A stretch of DNA of 64,000 bases, from assembly GCF_038006205.1 (NCBI RefSeq), contig NZ_JBBOUU010000001.1, forward strand, positions 994,001 to 1,058,000. The letters are read 5' to 3'. Shown here piece by piece: positions 46,986 through 56,564 of the stretch. Origin of the DNA: Solibacillus sp. FSL R7-0668. GTDB taxonomy: Bacteria > Bacillota > Bacilli > Bacillales_A > Planococcaceae. Position 1 is the first letter of the stretch. Each line of letters starts with the position of its first letter. A model generated the notes under the pieces. That model was given only the letters and a program-made list of their open reading frames with translations, was not told the origin of the DNA and made no database searches. The translations under genes were made by a program, and so were the position numbers.

Positions 46986-49049
46986 ATGGAAGTAAATCAA
47001 TATTTAGAAATGTTTATTGAAGAAAGTAAAGAGCATTTACAAGCTTGTAGCGAACACTTATTAGAATTAGAAAAAAACCCAGAGAATTTAACGATTGTTG
47101 GTGAGATTTTCCGTTCTGCGCATACGTTAAAAGGGATGTCAGCTACAATGGGCTTTGAGGATCTCGCTGATTTAACACATAAAATGGAAAATGTGTTAGA
47201 TGCTATCCGTAATGAAAAAATTAAAGTATCGCCAGAAATTTTAGACGTTGTTTTTGAATCAGTAGATCATTTAGAGGAAATGGTGTATGACATTGCGGAT
47301 GGTGGCGATGGAAAACGCAATGTTCAAGAAACGGTAGAAAAATTAAAAAGTATCGAATCCGGTGAACCCGTTGCAGCGAAAGCACCAGCTGCCCCTGTAG
47401 CTGAAGCTCCAGTGGTATTAAACCCAGATTTAAAATTGACGTATGATGATTTTGAAAAAACGGTCATTTTACAATCTTCTGAGCAAGATTTTAACGCTTA
47501 TGAAATTACAGTAACATTACGTGATGATTGCTTATTAAAAGCGGCTCGCGTATTTATGGTATTTGAAATTTTAGAGAAAAATGGGGATGTCATTAAGTCC
47601 TCACCAACAGTGGAACGATTAGAAGAAGAGCAGTTTGATAATGAATTTTATGTGGCGTTTATTTCAAAGGAGTCCGCTGAAGACTTACAAAAAATGCTGA
47701 TGAAAGTATCAGAAGTAGACCGTGTTGATGTTAATGAAATTAATCAGGACGTATTTACAAGCTCTGTAGCCCCTTTAGAAGTTCAAGAAGAAGTAGCTGC
47801 AACTGTACAGGCTGCAACGGCAGAAGTCGCAGCAACACAAACACCAGCAGCACCTAAAGCAACTGCAAATAACAATAAATCTTCTAGCGGTCATGCTACA
47901 AGTAAAACCATTCGTGTTAATATCGAGCGTCTTGATATTTTAATGAATCTATTCGAAGAGCTTGCAATTGACCGTGGTCGATTATTATCAATTGCTACGG
48001 ATGTGAATCATGGAGAGTTAAACGAAACCGTAGAGCGCATGAGCCGTACAATGGGCGACTTACAAAATATTGTCTTAACGATGCGAATGGTTCCGGTAGA
48101 GACTGTATTTAACCGATTCCCAAAAATGGTGCGTCAATTATCACGTGATCTAAATAAAAGAATTGCGCTTAATATTGTTGGTGCAGAAACAGAGCTTGAC
48201 CGAACTGTTATCGATGAAATCGGTGACCCACTCGTTCACTTAATTCGTAACTCGGTTGACCATGGGATTGAACCCCCAGAAGTTCGTCGTGCAAAAGGGA
48301 AGCCAGAAGAAGGTACAGTAGAGCTTCGTGCCTACCATAGTGGTAACTATGTCTTCATCGAAATTGAAGACGATGGCGCAGGAATTGACCGCGATCGCGT
48401 ATTGCAAAAGGCGATTTCAAAAGGTGTTGTTACGCATGAGCAATCGCTATCCATGACGGATAAGCAAATTAACGAACTAATTTTAGCATCTGGCTTCTCT
48501 ACAGCAGAAGTGATTTCAGACGTATCTGGTCGTGGTGTTGGTTTAGACGTTGTAAAAACAACGATTGAATCTTTAGGCGGCAGCATTTCAATCGAGTCAA
48601 CGCAGGATGTAGGTTCTGTATTCTCGATTCAATTACCATTAACATTGTCGATTATTTCAGTAATGTTAGTTGAAATTGAACGCGAAATTTATGCGATTCC
48701 ATTATCATCTATTATCGAAACATCTATTATCCGTAACTCAGACATTTTAAATGCCCACAATCAAAAGGTGATTGATTTCCGTGGCAAAGTGGTGCCATTA
48801 GTATTCCTTGAAGAAATCTTTGAAGTACCACGTCAAGAGCAAAATGACGATGGATTCCATTCGGTTGTAATCGTTCGTAAAGGCGATAAATTAGCTGGCT
48901 TAGTTGTGGATTCATTTATCGGTCAGCAAGAAATTGTATTAAAATCATTAGGAAACTACTTAACAAATATTTTTGCAATTTCAGGTGCTACCATTTTAGG
49001 TAACGGTAAAGTAGCGTTAATCGTAGACTGTAACGCACTTATGAAGTAA
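46986..49049 (+). CDS. cheA: Chemotaxis histidine kinase CheA
   Basis: Receptor-coupled kinase for CheY and CheB. P1 HPt domain with His46 (FRSAHTLKGMSATMGF), P2 region (~155-260), P3 dimerisation helices (INIERLDILMN-type hairpin), P4 ATP-binding domain with N box HLIRNSVDHGIEPPE, G1 IEDDGAGIDRD and G2 SGRGVGLDVVK, and P5 CheW-like domain. 687 aa. Confidence 0.98.
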   Translation: MEVNQYLEMFIEESKEHLQACSEHLLELEKNPENLTIVGEIFRSAHTLKGMSATMGFEDLADLTHKMENVLDAIRNEKIKVSPEILDVVFESVDHLEEMVYDIADGGDGKRNVQETVEKLKSIESGEPVAAKAPAAPVAEAPVVLNPDLKLTYDDFEKTVILQSSEQDFNAYEITVTLRDDCLLKAARVFMVFEILEKNGDVIKSSPTVERLEEEQFDNEFYVAFISKESAEDLQKMLMKVSEVDRVDVNEINQDVFTSSVAPLEVQEEVAATVQAATAEVAATQTPAAPKATANNNKSSSGHATSKTIRVNIERLDILMNLFEELAIDRGRLLSIATDVNHGELNETVERMSRTMGDLQNIVLTMRMVPVETVFNRFPKMVRQLSRDLNKRIALNIVGAETELDRTVIDEIGDPLVHLIRNSVDHGIEPPEVRRAKGKPEEGTVELRAYHSGNYVFIEIEDDGAGIDRDRVLQKAISKGVVTHEQSLSMTDKQINELILASGFSTAEVISDVSGRGVGLDVVKTTIESLGGSISIESTQDVGSVFSIQLPLTLSIISVMLVEIEREIYAIPLSSIIETSIIRNSDILNAHNQKVIDFRGKVVPLVFLEEIFEVPRQEQNDDGFHSVVIVRKGDKLAGLVVDSFIGQQEIVLKSLGNYLTNIFAISGATILGNGKVALIVDCNALMK

Positions 49050-49070
49050 AAAGGATAAGAGGTGTGAAAA

Positions 49071-49517
49071 ATGACAAATGCAATCGAGCAAAAAAATGTG
49101 AAAGTCATTGTGTTTCAATTAGCAGATAAAGAATATGCCATTCCCGTTTCACATGTAAAAGGAATTGAAAAATTAATGCATATTACACGTGTGCCAAAAA
49201 CGGCACGCTATGTAAAAGGTGTTATTAATTTGCGTGGGGTTGTAACGCCTGTCATTGATTTGCGTGAACGCTTTGATTTACCGATTTCAGGAAATGAAGA
49301 AACAACACGTATTATTATCATTACGTTAGAAACGATGGAAGTTGGCTTTGTTGTTGACTCGGCGAATGATGTTTTAGATATCGATACGGCATCAATTGAA
49401 CAGCAGCCTGAGGTTGTAGGATCTTTAGAAGAGGAATTTATCGCAGGGGTAGCAAAATTAGATAACCGCTTATTAATTTTACTTCACTTAGATAAAGTAT
49501 TAAATCCACTAGATTAA
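49071..49517 (+). CDS. cheW: Chemotaxis coupling protein CheW
   Basis: Links receptors to CheA. SH3-like domain: FQLADKEYAIPVSHVKGIEK, ITRVPKTARYVKGVINLRGV, VTPVIDLRERF. 148 aa. The RBS is AAGAGGTG. A perfect hairpin follows 9 nt after the stop. Confidence 0.97.
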   Translation: MTNAIEQKNVKVIVFQLADKEYAIPVSHVKGIEKLMHITRVPKTARYVKGVINLRGVVTPVIDLRERFDLPISGNEETTRIIIITLETMEVGFVVDSANDVLDIDTASIEQQPEVVGSLEEEFIAGVAKLDNRLLILLHLDKVLNPLD

Positions 49518-49526
49518 CGACTAATT

Positions 49527-49555
49527 TTCTAGGCAAGTGTTTTGCTTGCCTAGAA
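49527..49555 (+). terminator. Intra-operon hairpin between cheW and cheC
   Basis: Perfect 11-bp stem TTCTAGGCAAG / CTTGCCTAGAA, 7-nt loop, no T run afterwards. It could be a partial terminator, an RNA-processing site or a 3'-end stabiliser for the upstream mRNA. Confidence 0.6.
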
Positions 49556-49577
49556 TCTATTAAAGTAGGGGTTAGAA

Positions 49578-50216
49578 ATGAACTTCAATGAAAAAATCAC
49601 CTCGCTTCATTTAGATGTATTAAAGGAAATAGGAAATATTGGTGCTGCCCATGCGGCGACGGCCTTATCAGATTTATTGCAAAAGAAAATCGATATGCGC
49701 GTACCAAATGTGAGAATGGTTTCTTTTAATGAGATGATGGAATTAGCAGGTGGGTCAGAGAATGTGGTTGTGGGGATTTATCTTCGTATTGAGGGCGATG
49801 TAGCAGGAAGCATGTTTTTCGTGTTACCAGTGGGGCAAGCAAATCGCTTTATTCGCCGCTTAATTCATGATGAATCATTTGATTTTAATATACCACCATA
49901 TTCTGAATTAGGTTTATCGGCGATGCAGGAAATGGGGAATATTTTATCAGGCTCTTATTTATCGGCATTGTCTGATTTTACAGGGTTAAAGATTTATCCG
50001 ACGGTGCCTGGCTTAAGTATTGATATGTTCGGCGCTATTATTAGTATTGGTTTAATTGAATTATCGCAAGTAAGTGATACTGTAATTGTTATTAATACAT
50101 CCATTTATGAAGAAGTTATATCTGACGATGAAGCGGTTAAAGGGCATTTTTTCTTATTGCCTGAACCAGAATCTTTTGAATCGATCTTTAAAGCCTTAGG
50201 GGTGCCCACTACATGA
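49578..50216 (+). CDS. cheC: CheY-P phosphatase CheC
   Basis: Adaptation protein; its phosphatase activity is stimulated by CheD. Two E-x-x-N phosphatase motifs: LKEIGNIGAAHAATAL (~15) and MQEMGNILSGSYLSAL (~115). 212 aa. Paralogous to the middle domains of FliM and FliY. It overlaps cheD by 4 nt. Confidence 0.96.
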   Translation: MNFNEKITSLHLDVLKEIGNIGAAHAATALSDLLQKKIDMRVPNVRMVSFNEMMELAGGSENVVVGIYLRIEGDVAGSMFFVLPVGQANRFIRRLIHDESFDFNIPPYSELGLSAMQEMGNILSGSYLSALSDFTGLKIYPTVPGLSIDMFGAIISIGLIELSQVSDTVIVINTSIYEEVISDDEAVKGHFFLLPEPESFESIFKALGVPTT

Positions 50217-50716
50217 TTTTATCGAATATAAGCGATGTAATTAAAGTAGGTATAGCACAAATGGATGTAGTAAAAGTTCCTAAAACGATTCGTACGTCAG
50301 GCTTAGGGTCCTGTGTAGGGGTCGTGATTTATGATGAATCAAAGAAAATTGCCGGCATGGTCCATGTCATGTTACCTGATTCAAGTTTAGGTCGAACAGA
50401 AACTATTAATGTCGCAAAATTTGCAGATACAGGGGTCAATGCAATAGTAGAAATGCTAAAGCGTGAAGGCGCTCAAAGCTTTAAATTAAAGGCGAAAATT
50501 GCTGGCGGGGCTCAAATGTTTCAATTTACTTCGGATAAGGATTCGATGCGTATTGGACCTCGAAATGTAGAAGCTGTAAAGGCACAATTGAAAAAGTTAA
50601 ATATTCCAATCGTTTCAGAAGATACGGGTGGGAATAGTGGTCGTACAATAGAGTTTAACCCTGAGACTAGTAAATTAAATGTACGAACAGTTAATCAAGG
50701 AGTGAGGGACATTTGA
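50213..50716 (+). CDS. cheD: Chemoreceptor glutamine deamidase CheD
   Basis: Deamidates receptor Gln residues and binds CheC. Catalytic Cys34 (GLGSCVGVVIYD) and His51 (GMVHVMLP) are present; KAKIAGGAQMFQ and GGNSGRTIEFNPETS are family blocks. 167 aa. In B. subtilis sigD follows directly; here another gene and a terminator intervene. Confidence 0.95.
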   Translation: MILSNISDVIKVGIAQMDVVKVPKTIRTSGLGSCVGVVIYDESKKIAGMVHVMLPDSSLGRTETINVAKFADTGVNAIVEMLKREGAQSFKLKAKIAGGAQMFQFTSDKDSMRIGPRNVEAVKAQLKKLNIPIVSEDTGGNSGRTIEFNPETSKLNVRTVNQGVRDI

Positions 50717-51087
50717 TGTTTGGATCGCTTTTTTATAATTTCTGGGCTGCTTTATTTTCGTTCGCTGCTTATTTCATTTGGGCAATCCGTGATCCATTTG
50801 CGATGCCGTGGCCAACAATCGGTATTGCGACCGTTGCGGCAATCCTTGGGTTTGTGATCATGTTTGCTGTTCGTTACTTTATCGCCTATATTTTTTATAC
50901 ACCAGAAGCTTTGGTACATAATGAAACGGAATCAACAAATGAAGATGCTTCTGTTGAAGAGGAACGAAATCAACAGTTTATTCCTCAAAATAATCGGACA
51001 ACAGCAGAGTTTGAAGATGAAAATACAGAAGAGGTGGCCCAAGTTGTTCGTACAATGCTACATGGGGAAGAAGCTGTTTCCCGTTAA
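50716..51087 (+). CDS. Unrecognised small membrane protein at the end of fla/che
   Basis: I do not recognise the family. ATG 50716 overlaps the cheD stop by one base (TGATG) and has AAGGAGTGAGGG upstream, so it is translated with the operon. 123 aa: two membrane helices (~7-24 and ~34-60, joined by RDPFAMPWP), then an acidic, probably cytoplasmic tail (~61-123) ending EEVAQVVRTMLHGEEAVSR. No signal peptide or Cys. Its location hints at a motility/chemotaxis accessory role (inference only). Confidence 0.8.
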   Translation: MFGSLFYNFWAALFSFAAYFIWAIRDPFAMPWPTIGIATVAAILGFVIMFAVRYFIAYIFYTPEALVHNETESTNEDASVEEERNQQFIPQNNRTTAEFEDENTEEVAQVVRTMLHGEEAVSR

Positions 51088-51158
51088 GCAAGTTGTTTGG
51101 ACATATAAACAATTCTATTTGAAATAAAGGGCATTTTGAATAAAAGGGACATTAAACA

Positions 51159-51199
51159 GAGCTTGTTTGGAAATCATTTTCCGGGCAAGCTCTTTTCTT
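51159..51199 (+). terminator. Terminator of the main fla/che transcript, before sigD
   Basis: Outer arms GAGCTTG (51159-51165) / CAAGCTC (51186-51192) and inner GGAAA / TTTCC, with a 3x3 internal loop, then TTTTCTT. Confidence 0.78.
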
Positions 51200-51250
51200 A
51201 TGAAATTATTGTGTCTCATTCTTCCGTCACATGTTTATTTGTAGGCTTTT

Positions 51251-51259
51251 TGGTATAAT
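51251..51259 (+). promoter_or_regulatory. Extended -10 promoter of sigD
   Basis: TGGTATAAT is a perfect TGN-TATAAT extended -10. The -35 position (51231-51236, ATGTTT) is poor, which extended -10 promoters tolerate. It lies 44 bp before the sigD GTG and 52 bp after the terminator stem. Confidence 0.75.
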
Positions 51260-51302
51260 GATAAATAATTATGCTTACATTTCATGAGAGAGGTGGATAC
51301 GA

Positions 51303-52073
51303 GTGACTGAACAAGGACATGCAGAAGAGCAATCACTATGGATTCGCTGGACAAAGGACAAAGATCCAGAAGCAGGCGACTTACTAATAACAAAATATAA
51401 GCCACTCGTTTCGTATCATGTGCAACGGATTGCTGTTGGAGTACCCAAAAATGTTTCGCGAGATGATTTAACAAGTCTCGGTATGATGGGCTTATTTGAT
51501 GCGTTAAATAAATTTGATATAAATCGTGATTTGAAATTTGATACGTATGCATCATTCCGGGTTCGAGGTGCTATTATTGATGGGCTTCGTAAAGAGGACT
51601 GGCTGCCACGATCTGCACGTGAAAAAGCGAAAAAGCTAGATGCACAAATTGAGCAGCTTGAGCAAAAGCTGATGCGTCATGCAACACCTGAGGAGCTGGC
51701 GAATCATATGAATTTGTCGGTGGAGGAAATTTATCAAACGGTGCATGAACATTTTTTCTCCAATGTGCTATCGATTAATGAACAGCTAGATCAAGAAGAA
51801 AGCGAAGGGAAATCGTTCGTCATTCGAGATGATCACACGAAAACACCAGAACAGCATATGGTACATACAGAGTTATTAGGTGATTTAGCAGAGCAAATCC
51901 AAAAATTAAATGAAAAAGAGCAGCTCGTGATTAGCTTGTTTTACACGGAAGAAATGACGTTAACAGAAATCGGTGAAATGTTAGAGCTATCGACTTCGCG
52001 CATTTCCCAAATCCATTCGAAAGCATTGTTTAAGTTACGTAAATTATTGTCTTCGGAAATGATTAATACGTAG
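51303..52073 (+). CDS. sigD: Motility RNA polymerase sigma factor SigD (FliA/sigma-28)
   Basis: Directs late flagellar, chemotaxis and autolysin genes. GTG start at 51303 with GAGAGGTGG upstream. Region 2 with DLTSLGMMGLFDALNKFDIN and TYASFRVRGAIIDGLRKEDW; region 3; region 4 HTH LTEIGEMLELSTSRISQIHS. 256 aa. In B. subtilis its late position in the 27-kb operon limits its expression; a local promoter here would change that logic. Confidence 0.97.
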   Translation: MTEQGHAEEQSLWIRWTKDKDPEAGDLLITKYKPLVSYHVQRIAVGVPKNVSRDDLTSLGMMGLFDALNKFDINRDLKFDTYASFRVRGAIIDGLRKEDWLPRSAREKAKKLDAQIEQLEQKLMRHATPEELANHMNLSVEEIYQTVHEHFFSNVLSINEQLDQEESEGKSFVIRDDHTKTPEQHMVHTELLGDLAEQIQKLNEKEQLVISLFYTEEMTLTEIGEMLELSTSRISQIHSKALFKLRKLLSSEMINT

Positions 52074-52085
52074 GAGGGATTTACG

Positions 52086-52388
52086 ATGAGCTTAAAGGGC
52101 GTTGAGCTACAGATTGCCATTCCTAAAACATTTGATGCAGGAAAAATGGCTGATCAGCAACAGCAAAATAACATTCTTCAACAAATGCATGCTAATGATG
52201 CGCTAAAAAAAGAAATCGAACGCAAGCAATTCTCCGTCAATGAAACAGACAAAATGGATGTCGTGGACGGAGAAGATGGCGAAAACGAACAAGGGCAGTC
52301 ACCTGACCAACAAAAGAAAAAAAAGCAACAGCTACAACAAAAAGCACAGCATCCGTTTAAGGGGAATCTTTTTGATTTTAGCGGCTAG
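52086..52388 (+). CDS. Uncharacterised small protein between sigD and swrB
   Basis: 100 aa; GGAGGG precedes the ATG, 12 nt after sigD. The only distinctive part is the N-terminal block LKGVELQIAIPKTFDAGKMA; the rest is Gln/Lys/Asp-rich and probably disordered, ending HPFKGNLFDFSG. No membrane segment. I recall similar genes beside sigD in other flagellated Bacillota, but no function. swrB follows 8 nt later. Confidence 0.78.
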   Translation: MSLKGVELQIAIPKTFDAGKMADQQQQNNILQQMHANDALKKEIERKQFSVNETDKMDVVDGEDGENEQGQSPDQQKKKKQQLQQKAQHPFKGNLFDFSG

Positions 52389-52396
52389 GAGAACGC

Positions 52397-53014
52397 ATGA
52401 TAACCGCATTAATAATAACATTATTTGTCATTCAATTAATCACAATTTTTGTTATTGTACTGTTATTTAGTAAAATATCAAAATTTAAAGAATTAGAGAT
52501 ACGGCAAAATCAATTAGTAGAAGAGATGGACAATGCGATTGGTGTGTATTTAATGGAAATGAAAGAGGAAAATGATCGTCTCATTCAGGAATTAAAAACA
52601 GCGGAAGTTCGTATACCAAAACAAGTACCAGTCACATCTCAAGTGGAAACTTCACGAGCAAATGCTGTAGATGCCAAAAAAGTGTTTGCAGAGTTAGCTG
52701 AAAATAAAGTAAAAGAAGAGCCGATACTAACAGCCGTTTCAAAAGAGCGTCCAGAATTGGAACCTCGTCCATTCGTCCCCGTACAAAAGGCCGCTCATGC
52801 CTATAGCAAGCAAAAAGGACAAATAGATGATGCCCAAGAACTCGCGCAAATAGAGGCAGAGCTTTTTACAAAAAAGCCAATAGTGAAGGAAGAACTTCCA
52901 TTCGAACAGCAAGTGATTGCGCATTATAAAGCAGGCAAATCAATAGAAGAAATTGCGAAAATGATGCAGCGCGGTAAAACTGAGATTGAGCTTTTAATAA
53001 AGTTTCACGCGTAA
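52397..53014 (+). CDS. swrB: SwrB-like (YlxL/DUF6115) membrane protein
   Basis: 205 aa; N-terminal membrane anchor (~2-25), a coiled coil (~30-70), a variable Glu/Pro/Lys segment, and a C-terminal HTH-like block GKSIEEIAKMMQRGKTEIEL. Gene position (after sigD, before rpsB) and architecture match B. subtilis SwrB, which activates the flagellar export apparatus/basal-body assembly. Sequence identity to SwrB outside the ends looks low, so the name rests on synteny and layout. Confidence 0.72.
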   Translation: MITALIITLFVIQLITIFVIVLLFSKISKFKELEIRQNQLVEEMDNAIGVYLMEMKEENDRLIQELKTAEVRIPKQVPVTSQVETSRANAVDAKKVFAELAENKVKEEPILTAVSKERPELEPRPFVPVQKAAHAYSKQKGQIDDAQELAQIEAELFTKKPIVKEELPFEQQVIAHYKAGKSIEEIAKMMQRGKTEIELLIKFHA

Positions 53015-53019
53015 AGTAG

Positions 53020-53048
53020 TTGCACTTGAAAGTTAGATATGATATATT
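53020..53048 (+). promoter_or_regulatory. Promoter of rpsB with extended -10
   Basis: TTGCAC (53020-53025), 17 nt, TATATT (53043-53048), with TG at 53040-53041 (TGA-TATATT extended -10). It gives a leader of ~120 nt. Confidence 0.72.
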
Positions 53049-53074
53049 TACAAACGGTGTTAAACCAATTCACA

Positions 53075-53138
53075 CGTATTCTGATGTAGTAAGTGGTGCT
53101 CGTGATTCACGGGTAGCTTGTTGCAGATGAAGAGTACG
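53075..53138 (+). ncRNA. Structured rpsB leader, candidate S2 autoregulatory RNA
   Basis: CGTATTCT (53075-53082) pairs with AGAGTACG (53131-53138) over 8 bp (one G-U), closing a domain that contains a local hairpin GCTCGTG / CACG-GGT-AGC (53098-53117). It lies between a promoter and rpsB. S2 leaders are known in several bacteria; the family assignment here is untested. Confidence 0.5.
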
Positions 53139-53174
53139 GAGGAAAAAAACCAAACATACTAGGAGGAAACACTC

Positions 53175-53897
53175 ATGTCAGTAATTTCAATGAAACAATT
53201 ACTTGAAGCTGGTGTACATTTCGGTCACCAAACTCGCCGTTGGAACCCAAAAATGAAGAAATATATCTTCGTTGAACGTAACGGTATCTACATTATCGAT
53301 TTACAAAAAACGGTTAAAAAATTAGAAGAAGCTTACGATTTCATGCGTCAAGTTGGTCAAGACGGTGGTAAAGTTTTATTCGTTGGTACGAAAAAACAAG
53401 CACAAGAAGCGATCAAAGAAGAAGCAGAACGTTCAGGTAACTACTATATCAACCAACGTTGGTTAGGTGGTACATTAACTAACTTCGGTACAATTCAAAA
53501 ACGTGTTCAACGTATGAAAAATATCGAAAAAATGGAAGAAGACGGCACTTTCGACGTACTTCCTAAAAAAGAAGTTATCCAACTTAAAAAAGAGCACGAG
53601 CGCTTAGTTAAATTCTTAGGCGGTATCCGTGATATGAAAGGGATTCCGGACGTAATGTTCGTAGTAGACCCTCGTAAAGAGCGTATCGCAGTTGCAGAAG
53701 CAATCAAATTAAACATCCCTCTAGTTGGTATCGTAGACACTAACTGTGATCCAGATGAAATCGATTACGTAATCCCTGCAAACGACGATGCTATCCGCGC
53801 TGTTAAATTATTAACTGCAAAAATGGCTGACGCTTTATTAGAAGCAAAACAAGGTGAAGAAGAAGCTCCTGTAGCTGAAGAAGCTGCAGCAGAATAA
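53175..53897 (+). CDS. rpsB: 30S ribosomal protein S2
   Basis: Small-subunit protein. [59 protein letters not shown] and the acidic C-terminal tail ([13 protein letters not shown]) are diagnostic. 240 aa. The RBS is AGGAGG; a second SD-like GGAGG lies further upstream at the base of the leader structure. Codon use is strongly biased, as expected for high expression. Confidence 0.98.
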   Translation: MSVISMKQLLEAGVHFGHQTRRWNPKMKKYIFVERNGIYIIDLQKTVKKLEEAYDFMRQVGQDGGKVLFVGTKKQAQEAIKEEAERSGNYYINQRWLGGTLTNFGTIQKRVQRMKNIEKMEEDGTFDVLPKKEVIQLKKEHERLVKFLGGIRDMKGIPDVMFVVDPRKERIAVAEAIKLNIPLVGIVDTNCDPDEIDYVIPANDDAIRAVKLLTAKMADALLEAKQGEEEAPVAEEAAAE

Positions 53898-53910
53898 TTT
53901 ACTGCTAGAT

Positions 53911-53948
53911 AAGGTGATAAGTGGATCAAACCCTTATCACCTTTTTTT
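53911..53948 (+). terminator. Terminator after rpsB
   Basis: Perfect 11-bp stem AAGGTGATAAG (53911-53921) / CTTATCACCTT (53933-53943), then a seven-T run. Confidence 0.93.
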
Positions 53949-53978
53949 GAGAAAACTTATGTGAAATCACATGAATCG

Positions 53979-54007
53979 TTGAAAATTCATGATTTTTCGC
54001 TTAAAGT
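53979..54007 (+). promoter_or_regulatory. Promoter of tsf
   Basis: TTGAAA (53979-53984), 17 nt, TAAAGT (54002-54007). The -35 sits in the loop of an inverted repeat CATGAAT (53970-53976) / ATTCATG (53985-53991). A smaller palindrome ATGTGA-AA-TCACAT (53959-53972) lies just upstream. Confidence 0.6.
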
Positions 54008-54060
54008 ATGAAATGAATAGAAAATAAAATTTTTCAATAGATCCTAGGAGGAAACTCAAT

Positions 54061-54948
54061 ATGGCAAACATTACTGCACAATTAGTAAAAGAATTACGTG
54101 AAAAAACGGGCGCAGGTATGATGGACTGTAAAAAAGCATTAGTTCAAACTGACGGTGACATCGATGCTGCAATCGATTTCTTACGTGAAAAAGGTTTAGC
54201 TGCTGCTGGTAAAAAAGCAGACCGTATCGCTGCTGAAGGTACAACTTTCATTTTAGAACAAGGTAACGAAGCAATTCTTATCGAAGTAAACGCTGAAACG
54301 GACTTCGTAGCGAAAAACGAACAGTTCCAAACATTAGTTTCTTCTTTAGCAGAGCAATTATTAACTGCTAAACCAGAATCAGTTGAAGCTGCTTTAGAAT
54401 TAGAAAAAGACGGCGTGAAAATCGTTGACCAAATTTCTACAGCTACAGCTACAATCGGCGAAAAAATCTCTTTACGTCGTTTCGAAATTAAAACAAAAAC
54501 TGATGCAGATGCATTTGGTGCTTACTTACACATGGGCGGTCGTATCGGTGTATTAGTAGTTCTTGAAGGTTCTACTGACGCTGCTGCTGCAAAAGACGTT
54601 GCAATGCACATCGCTGCAATCAACCCAACTTACGTATCTCGTGACGAAGTTTCTGCTGAAGAAGTTGAACATGAGCGTAAAGTATTAACGGAACAAGCGT
54701 TAAACGAAGGTAAACCAGAAAACATCGTAGCGAAAATGGTAGAAGGCCGTCTTGGTAAATACTTTGAAGACGTTTGCTTATTAGACCAAACTTTCGTTAA
54801 AAACTCAGATCAAAAAGTACGTGACTTCGTAAAATCTACTGGCGGTAACGTAACTGCATTCTCTCGTTATGCTGTAGGTGAAGGTATCGAAAAACGTGAA
54901 GATAACTTCGCGGAAGAAGTAATGAGCCAAGTAAAAGGTAATAACTAA
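54061..54948 (+). CDS. tsf: Elongation factor Ts
   Basis: Guanine-nucleotide exchange factor for EF-Tu. UBA-like N terminus [20 protein letters not shown], the exchange motif [10 protein letters not shown], and the core subdomains with [14 protein letters not shown]. 295 aa. The RBS is AGGAGG. Separated from rpsB by a terminator and own promoter. Confidence 0.98.
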   Translation: MANITAQLVKELREKTGAGMMDCKKALVQTDGDIDAAIDFLREKGLAAAGKKADRIAAEGTTFILEQGNEAILIEVNAETDFVAKNEQFQTLVSSLAEQLLTAKPESVEAALELEKDGVKIVDQISTATATIGEKISLRRFEIKTKTDADAFGAYLHMGGRIGVLVVLEGSTDAAAAKDVAMHIAAINPTYVSRDEVSAEEVEHERKVLTEQALNEGKPENIVAKMVEGRLGKYFEDVCLLDQTFVKNSDQKVRDFVKSTGGNVTAFSRYAVGEGIEKREDNFAEEVMSQVKGNN

Positions 54949-54989
54949 TTTTAATATCACTTAAATTCCTTTTAATTTAAGTAAACAAG

Positions 54990-55021
54990 TAGGGAGCACC
55001 ATTTGCGTGTTCCCTATTTTT
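54990..55021 (+). terminator. Terminator after tsf
   Basis: TAGGGAGCAC (54990-54999) / GTGTTCCCTA (55007-55016), 10 bp with one G-U, followed by TTTTT. Confidence 0.88.
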
Positions 55022-55192
55022 ACAAAAAATTGTCATTAATAGATAAAAATAAGATCATCAATTGAAGTTAATATACCGTTGTTTGAAATGAAAGCATTCG
55101 CTGTCGTCGAGAATAACATTTATTATGTCAATTAGTGAAATACTATACATATGAAAGTATGGTTTAGTATTTCCTTTTAAATAAATGAATAA

Positions 55193-55929
<737 letters not shown>

Positions 55930-55930
<1 letters not shown>

Positions 55931-56487
55931 TGGCTAAGCAAGTATTAGATCAAGCACAAGAAAAAATGACAAAATCGATTGCTGCTTTCTCACGTGAGTT
56001 AGCATCAATTCGTGCGGGCGTAGCGAACGCTTCATTATTAGACCGTATTTCTGTAGAATATTACGGTGCACCAACACCAGTTAACCAAATGGCGGGTGTA
56101 TCAGTACCGGAAGCACGTCTATTAGTAATCCAACCATATGATAAATCAATTTTAGGTGAAATTGAAAAAGCGATTATGCGTTCGGATATCGGTATTACAC
56201 CGACAAACGACGGAAACGTAATCCGTTTAGCGATCCCTGCTTTAACAGAAGAACGTCGTAAAGATCTTGTGAAACAAGTGAAGAAGGAATCAGAAGAAGC
56301 AAAAGTTGCTGTACGTAACGTGCGTCGTGATGCAAACGATGATCTGAAAAAATTAGAGAAAAATGGTGAAATCACAGAAGACGAATTACGTGGCTTCGGT
56401 GAAGATATCCAAAAATTAACGGATAATGCCATTGTGAAAATTGAAGAGTTAGTAAAAGAAAAAGAAAAAGAAATTTTAACAGTTTAA
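55930..56487 (+). CDS. frr: Ribosome recycling factor
   Basis: Splits post-termination ribosomes with EF-G. Family pattern [40 protein letters not shown], and the long helical hairpin [20 protein letters not shown]. 185 aa. It starts at TAATG with the pyrH stop; AGGAGAG is the SD. Confidence 0.97.
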
Positions 56488-56564
56488 TCTTTATGATTTC
56501 ATTTCGCGCTATTGAAAAGTAGCACGAAAAATTTTTAAAGAAATGATGAACTTTAAATGGATTG

